Origin: DATBGZ01 sp036557785
GTDB lineage: Bacteria > Actinomycetota > Actinomycetes > Mycobacteriales > Micromonosporaceae
NCBI GenBank assembly: GCA_036557785.1
Contig: DATBGZ010000088.1
Span: forward strand, 1-64,000
Length of the DNA: 64,000 bases
Direction of reading: 5' to 3'
The notes beneath the pieces are model-generated. The model did not search any database and had not been told where the DNA came from. It worked only from the letters and a program-made list of their open reading frames with translations. Shown here in pieces: positions 34,892 to 42,596 of this stretch (the first letter of the stretch is position 1; each line of letters opens with the position of its first letter). Made by a program: the position numbers and the translations under genes.

Positions 34892-36274
34892 TCAGTGGCC
34901 GAGCAGGCGGTTGACGAGCGCCGCGCGGCGAGCCGGACGGCCCGTTCGTTCCTCCGCCCGGTCCGCGCCGCCCATGACCCGGGTCAGCGCGTTGATCGCG
35001 GCGAAGCGCAGCGGCTCCGGCTCCCAGTCCGGTGACCGGTGGTTGACCCACGGCAGTCGGGTCAGGTCGTCTCCCGTTTCGCGGATGAGGGCGGCGAGGG
35101 TGCGCCCGGCGAGGTTGGCCGTGCTCACGCCGTCGCCCACGTACCCGCCGCCCCAGGCGATCCCGCGGCGGCGGTCGAACCCAGCGGAGGCGGTCCAGTC
35201 CCTCGGCGCGGCGAGCGGACCACCCCAGGTGTGGGTGATCGCGGCGTCCTCGATCGCGGGGAAGAGCTCCCGCAGCGCGGCGTGCAGGGCAGCGTGCACC
35301 CGAGGCACCTGGTCGAACCCGGGGCGGATCGCCGAGCCCCAGTGGTATGGCGCGCCGCGCCCGCCAAAAGCGAAGCGGTCGTCCGATGTCCGCTGCCCGT
35401 AGATGATCAGGTTGCGGAAGTCGCCGAAGGTCTCCCGGCCCGCCAGACCCGCCTGTGCCCAGAACGAGGAGGGCAGTGGCTCGGTCGCGATCATGAGGGA
35501 GTAGAGCGGCACCACGCGCCGGCGCAGGCCGGGCAGGCGCGCCGTGTACGCCTCGGTCGCCCGGACCACGACATCGGCCCGGACGGTGCCGCCCGGAGTC
35601 CGCACCATGGCACGGCTACCCGAGCCTGCCGGAACGATCGCGGTCGCCGGGGTGCGCTCGAACAGCCGCACGCCGCGCCCGCGCACCACCCGGGCCAGCC
35701 CGCGCACCAGCCGGGCCGGATGGATCGCCGCGCAGTGGGGCGTGTACGTGGCGCCGAGCACGCCGGTCGCGCCACAACGCCGAACCGCCTCGTCGGCCTC
35801 CAGCCACGCCAGCTCCAGACCGTACGAACGCGCCCGCTCCACCTCGGCCAGCCCCCGCGCGCGCTGGGCGTTGTTGCGGGCCAGGATCACCGTGCCACCC
35901 TTGGCGTAGTCGCAGGCGATCCCCACTTCGCTCGTCACGCGGCCAACTTCGTCCACAGTGGACTGCATCGCGTGCACCAGGGCCAGGCCGGCGTCGCGGC
36001 CGTGGCGGTGGACAAGCTCCTCGGGCGAGGTCGGCAGCAGGGCCGAGCACCAGCCCCCGTTGCGCCCGGAGGCTCCGAATCCCGCGATCTGCGCCTCCAG
36101 CACGACGATGCGCAGTGTCGGGTCGGCGCGGTGCAGGTAGTACGCCGTCCACAGGCCGGTGAAGCCGGCGCCGACGATGGCGACATCCGCGTCGAGGTCC
36201 CCCCCGAGCGCCGGCAGCGCCACCAGCTCATCGTCCACACTGGACATCCAGTAGGACAGTTGCTCGTACCGCAT
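34892..36274 (-). CDS. FAD-dependent amine oxidoreductase, PuuB-like (module 2)
   Basis: 460 residues, DAO superfamily. FAD motif AIVGAGFTGLWTAYYLHRAD near residue 32, then GFGASGRNGGWCSALLP. Paralog of the protein at 22422-23840. Probably oxidises putrescine, gamma-glutamylputrescine or a related amine to the aldehyde. Last gene of the lrp-aminotransferase-oxidase operon, 4 bp after the aminotransferase. Two 13-mer palindromes of the GTCCACASTGGAC type are in its coding region (35951-35963, 36233-36245). Confidence 0.87.
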   Translation of the reverse strand: MRYEQLSYWMSSVDDELVALPALGGDLDADVAIVGAGFTGLWTAYYLHRADPTLRIVVLEAQIAGFGASGRNGGWCSALLPTSPEELVHRHGRDAGLALVHAMQSTVDEVGRVTSEVGIACDYAKGGTVILARNNAQRARGLAEVERARSYGLELAWLEADEAVRRCGATGVLGATYTPHCAAIHPARLVRGLARVVRGRGVRLFERTPATAIVPAGSGSRAMVRTPGGTVRADVVVRATEAYTARLPGLRRRVVPLYSLMIATEPLPSSFWAQAGLAGRETFGDFRNLIIYGQRTSDDRFAFGGRGAPYHWGSAIRPGFDQVPRVHAALHAALRELFPAIEDAAITHTWGGPLAAPRDWTASAGFDRRRGIAWGGGYVGDGVSTANLAGRTLAALIRETGDDLTRLPWVNHRSPDWEPEPLRFAAINALTRVMGGADRAEERTGRPARRAALVNRLLGH

Positions 36275-36278
36275 CGGG

Positions 36279-37730
36279 TCAGACGCGCGTCCACGCCTCG
36301 GTGAGCACCGAGCGGAGGATCTGCTCGATCTCGGCGAAGTGCGACTCGTCGCAGACCAGAGGCGGGGCGAGTTGCACCACGGGGTCGCCGCGGTCGTCGG
36401 CCCGGCAGTACAGGCCGTTGTCGAACAGCGCCCGGGAGAGGAAGCCGCGCAGCAGCCGCTCCGACTCGTCGTCGTCGAACGTCTCCCGCGTCGCCTTGTC
36501 CTTGACGAGCTCGATGCCGTAGAAGTACCCGTCGCCGCGCACGTCGCCCACGATCGGCAGGTCCAGCAGCCGTTCCAGGTAGGACCGGAATGTCTTCTCG
36601 TTGGCCCGCACGTGACCGTTGAGATCCTCGCGCTCGAAGATGTCCAGGTTCGCCAACGCCACCGCGCTGCTGACCGGGTGCCCGCCGAACGTGATCCCGT
36701 GCAGGAATGTGGCGTCGCCCTTCAGGAACGGCTGGATGAGGCGGTCCGAGGCGATCATCGCGCCGAGCGGGACGTAGCCGCTGGTCAGCCCCTTGGCACA
36801 GGTGATGATGTCGGGCTGGTAGCCATAGCGGGTGGCCCCGAAGTACTCGCCGAGTCGCCCGAACGCGCAGATCACCTCGTCGGAGACGAGGAGCACGTCG
36901 TACGCGTCGCAGATCTCGCGCACCCGCTGGAAGTAGCCGGGCGGGGGCGGGAAACAGCCGCCGGAGTTCTGTACCGGCTCGAGGAAGACCGCCGCCACGG
37001 TCTCCGGACCCTCGAACTCGATGGCCTCCGCGATCCGCTCCGCGGCCCATCGCCCGAACGCCTCCGCGTCGGCGCCATCGTGGCCCGCCGTGCCGGCCGG
37101 GGCCCGGTAGAGGTTGGTGTTGGGGACCCGGATGCCGGAGGGGACGAGCGGCTCGAAGTCGGCCTTGATGCCGGGCAGACCGGTGATCGACAGAGCGCCC
37201 ATCGACGTTCCGTGGTAGGCGATGTTCCGTGAGATCACCTTGTGCTTGCCGGGCTTGCCGACCCGCCTGAAGTACGACCGGGCCAGCTTCCAGGCCGACT
37301 CGACCGCCTCGGAGCCGCCGGTGGTGAAGAAGATCCGGTTCAGGTCGCCGGGAGCGAGATCGGCGAGCCGGTCGGCGAGTTCGATCGCGGTCGGGTGCGC
37401 GTAGGACCACAGCGGGAAGAACGCGAGCTGCTCGGCCTGCTTCGCTGCTGCCTCCGCGAGCTCACGCCGCCCGTGCCCGACCTGCACCACGAACAGGCCG
37501 GAGAGGCCGTCGAGGTAGCGCCGGCCCGCGACGTCGTAGATATAGGGGCCCTCCCCACGCACGATGATCGGGACGGCCGCCTCCTCGTAGGACGACAGGC
37601 GGGTGAAGTGCATCCAGAGATGGTCCTTGGCGGCGGCGTCCAGCGCCGTGCCCGCCGGGGCGGCCGTCGTCGCCTTCTTCGCGGCCTTGGCACCGGTCTT
37701 GGGCTTGGTCTTCTTCGCGGCGTCCTTCAC
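36279..37730 (-). CDS. Class III aminotransferase, putrescine/diamine type
   Basis: 483 residues, PLP enzyme of the omega-aminotransferase group; from context it likely converts putrescine plus pyruvate or 2-oxoglutarate to 4-aminobutanal. Seen: FTTGGSEAVESAWKLARSYF, the AFxxLWSY-like region FFPLWSYAHPT, and the PLP-lysine segment ITCAKGLTSGYVPLGA. The first ~30 residues are a Lys/Ala-rich extension (KKTKPKTGAKAAKKATT), histone-tail-like and absent from ordinary members. GTG 37730 follows AGGGGA. Located 16 bp after lrp and 4 bp before the oxidase. Confidence 0.88.
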   Translation of the reverse strand: MKDAAKKTKPKTGAKAAKKATTAAPAGTALDAAAKDHLWMHFTRLSSYEEAAVPIIVRGEGPYIYDVAGRRYLDGLSGLFVVQVGHGRRELAEAAAKQAEQLAFFPLWSYAHPTAIELADRLADLAPGDLNRIFFTTGGSEAVESAWKLARSYFRRVGKPGKHKVISRNIAYHGTSMGALSITGLPGIKADFEPLVPSGIRVPNTNLYRAPAGTAGHDGADAEAFGRWAAERIAEAIEFEGPETVAAVFLEPVQNSGGCFPPPPGYFQRVREICDAYDVLLVSDEVICAFGRLGEYFGATRYGYQPDIITCAKGLTSGYVPLGAMIASDRLIQPFLKGDATFLHGITFGGHPVSSAVALANLDIFEREDLNGHVRANEKTFRSYLERLLDLPIVGDVRGDGYFYGIELVKDKATRETFDDDESERLLRGFLSRALFDNGLYCRADDRGDPVVQLAPPLVCDESHFAEIEQILRSVLTEAWTRV

Positions 37731-37746
37731 GATGGTCCCCTAGTCG

Positions 37747-38202
37747 TTACCTGGTGCCCCAGGCGTAGGTTTGCTTGGCCAGCTTGAGGTAGAGAAATGT
37801 CTCGGTCCCGATGACCCCGGGGATGCTGCGGATCTGCTCGTTGAGCAGCGTCAGCAGGTGCTCGTCGTCGGTGCAGACCAACTCGGCGAGGATGTCGTAG
37901 CGACCGGCGCAGAGCACCACGTAGTCCACCGCGGGGATCTCCGCGAGTGCCTTCGCCACGGGCCGGGTGTCGCCCTCGACCTCGACGCCGATCATCGCCT
38001 GCCGGGCGAAGCCGATCGTGAGCGGGTCGGTCACCGCGACGATCTGCATCACACCGTGGTCCAGCAGGCGCTGGACGCGCTGCCGCACGGCCGCCTCGGA
38101 GAGTCCGACGATCTTGGCCATGGCGGCGTACGGCATCCGCCCATCGCGTTGGAGCAACTCGATGATCTGCTTGTTGACGTCGTCAAGAAGTGGTTCGCTC
38201 AT
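37747..38202 (-). CDS. Lrp/AsnC-family transcription regulator
   Basis: 151 residues. N-terminal winged helix-turn-helix (about 8-55, GRMPYAAMAKIVGLSEAAVRQR region) and C-terminal RAM ligand-binding domain (about 65-145). First gene of the aminotransferase-oxidase operon and divergent from the saccharopine-dehydrogenase-like gene, so it most likely controls both in response to an amino acid or polyamine intermediate. A TTGTCA-N17-GATAAA promoter lies at 38280-38308 on the minus strand. Confidence 0.92.
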   Translation of the reverse strand: MSEPLLDDVNKQIIELLQRDGRMPYAAMAKIVGLSEAAVRQRVQRLLDHGVMQIVAVTDPLTIGFARQAMIGVEVEGDTRPVAKALAEIPAVDYVVLCAGRYDILAELVCTDDEHLLTLLNEQIRSIPGVIGTETFLYLKLAKQTYAWGTR

Positions 38203-38279
38203 CGTCCTGGGTCCACGTACCGGTTGTGGCCGGCGCCCGGTTTGGCTGGGCCCGTGGCAGGCTCCAACCCGTACCTGCG

Positions 38280-38329
38280 TTTATCGCAGATTCTGGCCGT
38301 CTTGACAAGGTTTTCCGTCGCACTAGGCT
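38280..38329. promoter_or_regulatory. Overlapping divergent promoters of lrp and 38392-39609
   Basis: Plus strand: TTGACA (38302-38307), 16-bp spacer, TAGGCT (38324-38329), reading toward the saccharopine-dehydrogenase-like gene. Minus strand: TTGTCA (38308-38303), 17-bp spacer, GATAAA (38285-38280), reading toward lrp. The two -35 hexamers share five base pairs, so one bound RNA polymerase should exclude the other. ATCGCAGA at 38283-38290 also occurs at 42431-42438. Confidence 0.55.
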
Positions 38330-38391
38330 GCCTGTACAAGGGTTTCAGTAGATCCCCGACGAGGCCTTGGATCAGACATGGGGTGCGAAAC

Positions 38392-39609
38392 ATGCGGATC
38401 CTGCTCGTGGGCGCCGGCGGGGTCGGCTCGGCGGTGGTGCCGATCGCGGTACGCCGCGACTTCTTCGATGCCCTGGTGGTCGCTGACTACGACGGGGCCC
38501 GGGCGCACCGCGCGGCCGCGGTCGACGACAGCCGGGTGACGTCCGCGACACTCGACGCCTCGTCGGCCGAGGCGGTGGCGGCGCTCTGCCGTGAGCATGG
38601 CATCACCCACGTCGTCAACGCGGTCGACCCACGGTTCGTCATGCCGATCTTCGATGGCGCCTTCGCGGCCGGTGCGAACTATCTCGACATGGCGATGTCC
38701 CTGTCGCGGCCCCACCCGGAGCACCCGTACGAGAGCTGCGGCGTCAAGCTCGGCGACGACCAGTTCGCCGTCGCCGAGACGTGGCAGCGCTCGAACCGCT
38801 TGGCGCTGGTCGGCATCGGCGTCGAGCCCGGGCTCTCCGACGTCTTCGCCCGGTACGCGGCCGACGAGCTCTTCGCCACGATCGACGAGATCGGGGTTCG
38901 CGACGGCGCCAATCTCACGGTTGCCGGGTACGACTTCGCGCCCTCCTTCTCGATCTGGACAACCATCGAGGAGTGCCTCAACCCGCCGGTCGTCTGGGAG
39001 CGCGACCGCGGGTGGTTCACCACGCAGCCCTTCTCCGAGCCGGAGACCTTCGAGTTCCCGGAAGGCATCGGCCCCGTGGAATGCGTCAACGTCGAGCACG
39101 AAGAGGTGCTGCTCATCCCCCGCTGGGTCGACGCCCGCCGGGTCACCTTCAAGTACGGCCTCGGCAACGAGTTCATCGAGGTGCTCAAGACGCTGCACAA
39201 GCTGGGCCTCGACCGGACCACGCCGGTCACGGTCGGCGGGCGGTCGGTGTCACCGCGCGATGTCGTCGCCGCCTGCCTGCCCGACCCCGCGACGCTCGGC
39301 GACCGTATGCGTGGCAAGACCTGTGCCGGGACGTGGGTCCGCGGCACCGGCACGGATGGCCAGCCGCGGGAGGTCTACCTCTACCACGTCGTGGACAACG
39401 CCTGGTCCATGGCCGAGTACGGTTCCCAGGCCGTGGTGTGGCAGACCGCGATCAACCCGGTGGTGGCCCTGGAGCTGCTCGCCTCAGGGACCTGGACCGG
39501 CACCGGGGTCCTCGGGCCCGAGGCCTTCCCACCCGTGCCCTTCCTGGAGCTGCTGGTCGAGTACGGCTCGCCGTGGGGCATCCGCGAGATGACCGCGGCG
39601 CGCCCCTAG
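38392..39609 (+). CDS. Saccharopine dehydrogenase-like oxidoreductase
   Basis: 405 residues. N-terminal Rossmann motif ILLVGAGGVGSAVVP and, further on, the family's VGIGVEPGLSDVFARYAADEL and an alpha/beta substrate domain. Relatives include saccharopine, homospermidine/carboxynorspermidine and lysine-pathway dehydrogenases. In this polyamine/GABA locus it may form or split an imine-linked product, but the reaction cannot be fixed. ATG 38392 is chosen; GTG 38383 is possible and the frame is open far upstream (antisense to lrp). Ends 24 bp from the convergent GABA aminotransferase. Confidence 0.85.
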   Translation: MRILLVGAGGVGSAVVPIAVRRDFFDALVVADYDGARAHRAAAVDDSRVTSATLDASSAEAVAALCREHGITHVVNAVDPRFVMPIFDGAFAAGANYLDMAMSLSRPHPEHPYESCGVKLGDDQFAVAETWQRSNRLALVGIGVEPGLSDVFARYAADELFATIDEIGVRDGANLTVAGYDFAPSFSIWTTIEECLNPPVVWERDRGWFTTQPFSEPETFEFPEGIGPVECVNVEHEEVLLIPRWVDARRVTFKYGLGNEFIEVLKTLHKLGLDRTTPVTVGGRSVSPRDVVAACLPDPATLGDRMRGKTCAGTWVRGTGTDGQPREVYLYHVVDNAWSMAEYGSQAVVWQTAINPVVALELLASGTWTGTGVLGPEAFPPVPFLELLVEYGSPWGIREMTAARP

Positions 39610-39633
39610 CTCGTCCCCGACGACGATCGCCGC

Positions 39634-40923
39634 TCAGGCGAACGCGGTCGCGAGGATGTCCAGCCCGCGCGCCAGCGTGTCGTCGTCGATCACGAGGGGC
39701 GGCAGGAACCGCAGCACGTTGCCGTACGTGCCACAGGTGAGCACCAGCAGCCCGGCCGCGTGGCAGGCCGCGGCGATCGCCTTGGTGCGCTCCGCGTCCG
39801 GCGGCGGACCATCGCCCGCCGCACGATTGGCGGGGTCGACGATCTCGACGGCGAGCATGGCGCCGCGACCGCGGACCTCCCCGATCTCCGGGTGCTTGTC
39901 GGCGAGTGCCTGCAGGGCGGGAAGCATGACCGATTCGATGCCTCGCGCCGCCGCGCAGAGGTCGAGCTCGCGCATCGTCTCGATGGCCGCCATCGCGGCC
40001 GCGCAGGCGACGGGGTTGCCGCCATACGTCCCGCCGAGCCCGCCGACGTGGACGGCATCCATCACCGCCGCCCGTCCCGTGACGCCGGCCAGCGGCAGAC
40101 CGCCGGCGAGCGCCTTGGCCGTGGTCACCAGGTCGGGCACCACGTTCTCGTGCATGGATGCGAACCACGAACCCGTACGGCAGAAGCCGGTCTGGATCTC
40201 ATCGGCGATGAAGAGCGCGCCGTGCCTGGTGCACCACTGCGCGAGCGCGGGCAGGAAGCCTGGCGCCGGCACGACGAAGCCGCCCTCGCCCTGGATGGGC
40301 TCGATGAGCACCGCCGCGACGTTGTCGGCGCCGATCTGCTTCTCGACCTGGTCCAGCGCGCGCGCCGCGGCCTGCGCGCCGGTGCGGCCGCCGTCGCGCA
40401 GCGGGTAGGACATCGGTACGCGGTAGATCTCGCCGGCGAAGGGGCCGAACCGGTGCTTGTACGGCATGCTCTTCGCGGTCAGCGCCATCGTGAGGTTCGT
40501 CCGGCCGTGGTAGGCGTGGTCGAAGACGACCACCGCGGAACGCCCGGTGGCGTGCCGGGCGATCTTCACGGCGTTCTCAACCGCCTCCGCGCCGGAGTTG
40601 AACAGAGCCGAGCGCTTCTCGTGCTCGCCGGGGGTGAGCTCGTTGAGCTGTTCGCACACGGCGACGTACGACTCGTAGGGGGCGATCATGAAGCAGGTGT
40701 GGGTGAACCGCGCGACCTGAGCCTGCACCGCCGCGATGACCCGTGGGTCGGCGTGGCCGACGCTGGTCACCGCGATGCCCGAACCGAAGTCGATCCACTC
40801 GCGACCGTCCACATCGGTCAGCGTCGCGCCAGCGCCACGGTCCACATAGGACGAAATCGTGCTGCTCACCCCGCGCGCCACAGCCGCGACGCGCCGTCGG
40901 TGAAGGTCGTCGGATGTGCTCAT
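39634..40923 (-). CDS. gabT: 4-aminobutyrate aminotransferase
   Basis: 429 residues, class III PLP aminotransferase. Converts GABA plus 2-oxoglutarate to succinate semialdehyde and glutamate. Seen: IDFGSGIAVTSVGHADPRV, FNSGAEAVENAVKIAR, IEPIQGEGGFVVP, FIADEIQTGFCRTG and the PLP-lysine region TTAKALAGGLPLAG. ATG 40923 lies one base after the aldehyde dehydrogenase stop, so the pair forms one operon; the open frame upstream is inside that gene. No succinate-semialdehyde dehydrogenase is specifically identifiable next to it. Confidence 0.93.
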   Translation of the reverse strand: MSTSDDLHRRRVAAVARGVSSTISSYVDRGAGATLTDVDGREWIDFGSGIAVTSVGHADPRVIAAVQAQVARFTHTCFMIAPYESYVAVCEQLNELTPGEHEKRSALFNSGAEAVENAVKIARHATGRSAVVVFDHAYHGRTNLTMALTAKSMPYKHRFGPFAGEIYRVPMSYPLRDGGRTGAQAAARALDQVEKQIGADNVAAVLIEPIQGEGGFVVPAPGFLPALAQWCTRHGALFIADEIQTGFCRTGSWFASMHENVVPDLVTTAKALAGGLPLAGVTGRAAVMDAVHVGGLGGTYGGNPVACAAAMAAIETMRELDLCAAARGIESVMLPALQALADKHPEIGEVRGRGAMLAVEIVDPANRAAGDGPPPDAERTKAIAAACHAAGLLVLTCGTYGNVLRFLPPLVIDDDTLARGLDILATAFA

Positions 40924-40924
40924 C

Positions 40925-42376
40925 TCACGCCTCACCCAGGAAGTGCATGACGTGCTTGACCCGGGTGTAGTCCTCGAGGCCGTACATCGACAGGTCCTTG
41001 CCGTACCCGGACTGCTTGAACCCGCCGTGCGGCATCTCCGCGACGAGCGGGATGTGCGTGTTGATCCAGACACAGCCGAAGTCCAGCGCCCTCGACACCC
41101 GCATGGCCCGCCCGTGGTCGCGGGTCCAGACCGACGAGGCGAGTCCGTACTGGACCCCGTTGGCCCACCGGATCGCCTCGGCCTCGTCCGTGAAGCGCTG
41201 CACGGTGATCACCGGGCCGAAGACCTCGTCCTGGATGATCTCGTCGTCCTGCCGCAGGCCGTCGACCACGGTCGGCGCGTAGAAGTAGCCCCGTGCCCCC
41301 ACGCGCGAACCCCCGGTCTGTACCGAGGCGTGGTCGGGCAGCCGTTCCACGAAGTCGCTGACCTTCTGCAACTGGTTCGCGTTGTTCAGCGGCCCGTAGA
41401 GCACCTCGCCGTCCTCCGGACCGCCGGTACGGGTGCCGCGTGCCTGCTCGCTCAGCGCGGCCACGAAGTCGTCGTGGGCCCCGGGCCCGACCAGCACCCG
41501 GGTCGCGGCGGTGCAATCCTGCCCGGCGTTGAAATACCCCGCGACCGCGATCCCCTCCGCCGCCGCGGCGATGTCCGCGTCATCGAATACGATCACCGGC
41601 GCCTTGCCGCCCAGCTCGAGGTGGGTCCGCTTGAGGTTGGGGGCGGCGGCCGAGGCTACCTCGCGTCCGGCTCGGGTCGAGCCGGTGATCGACACGAACT
41701 GTGGCGTGGGGTGGTTGACCAGCGCCCGGCCGGTGTCCCGGTCGCCGCAGACCACGTTGAGGACACCCGGCGGTAGGAACTCGGCCGCGATCTCGGCGAG
41801 CAGCAGGGTGGAGACCGGTGTGGTGTCCGATGGCTTGAGCACGACCGTGTTGCCGGCGGCGAGTGCGGGGGCGAACTTCCAGACGGCCATCATCATCGGG
41901 TAGTTCCAGGGCGTCACCTGGGCGCAGACGCCGATCGGCTCGCGCCGCACGTACGACGTGTGGTTGGCCAGGTACTCGCCGGCCGCCTTGCCTTCGAGCA
42001 CCCGGGCAGCCCCCGCGAAGAACCGGATCTGATCGATCATGGGCGGGAGTTCCTCGCTCGCCGTCAGCCCCCGCGGCTTGCCGGTGTTGCGGCACTCGGC
42101 GTCGAGCAGATCGTCGGCCCGGGCCTCAACCGCGTCAGCGATCTTCAGCAGGGCGCGCTGGCGCTGGGCCGGCGTCGCGTCACGCCAACCGTCGAAGGCG
42201 GACGACGCGGCTGCGAAGGCCCGGTCGACGTCCCGGGCGCCGGAGACCGGCGCGGCCGCGAAGACCTCGCCCGTGGCCGGGTCGACGAGGTCGGCGTACC
42301 CGCCGTCGACCGGCTCGACGTACTCGCCGCCGACGAAGTTGCGCAGCACCTGCTTCTCGGCCGTGTTCATGGCCAT
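40925..42376 (-). CDS. Aldehyde dehydrogenase, probable 4-aminobutanal dehydrogenase (module 2)
   Basis: 483 residues; close paralog of 16779-18245. Catalytic Cys in FNAGQDCTAATRVLV and Glu in LELGGKAPVIVFDD, plus ITGSTRAGREVA. Likely produces GABA from 4-aminobutanal for the GabT encoded one base downstream. ATG 42376 (MAMNTAEKQ) follows GGAAGGG; ATG 42370 is an alternative. Upstream region has two GGAATC boxes on its coding strand. Confidence 0.93.
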   Translation of the reverse strand: MAMNTAEKQVLRNFVGGEYVEPVDGGYADLVDPATGEVFAAAPVSGARDVDRAFAAASSAFDGWRDATPAQRQRALLKIADAVEARADDLLDAECRNTGKPRGLTASEELPPMIDQIRFFAGAARVLEGKAAGEYLANHTSYVRREPIGVCAQVTPWNYPMMMAVWKFAPALAAGNTVVLKPSDTTPVSTLLLAEIAAEFLPPGVLNVVCGDRDTGRALVNHPTPQFVSITGSTRAGREVASAAAPNLKRTHLELGGKAPVIVFDDADIAAAAEGIAVAGYFNAGQDCTAATRVLVGPGAHDDFVAALSEQARGTRTGGPEDGEVLYGPLNNANQLQKVSDFVERLPDHASVQTGGSRVGARGYFYAPTVVDGLRQDDEIIQDEVFGPVITVQRFTDEAEAIRWANGVQYGLASSVWTRDHGRAMRVSRALDFGCVWINTHIPLVAEMPHGGFKQSGYGKDLSMYGLEDYTRVKHVMHFLGEA

Positions 42377-42449
42377 CAGCCCTTCCCAGTCAGCGTTCCG
42401 CCGTCATGAAGCATCTTCGACACTGTTTCCATCGCAGACAAGTCATGCC

Positions 42450-42486
42450 GCAACTGATTCCGTTTTCTCGTCGCCGCCGCGATTCC
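42450..42486 (-). promoter_or_regulatory. Candidate operator upstream of polyamine module 2
   Basis: On the minus strand, GGAATCAGTTGC (42461-42450) and a second GGAATC (42486-42481), spaced 25 bp. The 12-mer matches GGAATCCGTTGC at 16680-16691 upstream of the other aldehyde dehydrogenase, same orientation and similar distance to the start (74 versus 88 nt). Confidence 0.45.
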
Positions 42487-42596
42487 GGTCGGGTGGATGG
42501 CGTCGCGTCCTGCGCCGACCGGTCGCCGAAGATCGGTACGCTGAGCCGAGCGCTCTGTCCGCTGGACCGCTCTGCCCGGTGAACAAGGAGTCCGAC

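Noticed and set aside
21560..36245. DnaA-box cluster marking a replication origin
   Set aside because: GTCCACA sites are scattered over 15 kb inside genes, with no dnaA/dnaN or AT-rich region.
37771..38391. Upstream extension of the saccharopine dehydrogenase-like frame
   Set aside because: Antisense to lrp, and crosses its own promoter; Rossmann motif starts at 38392.
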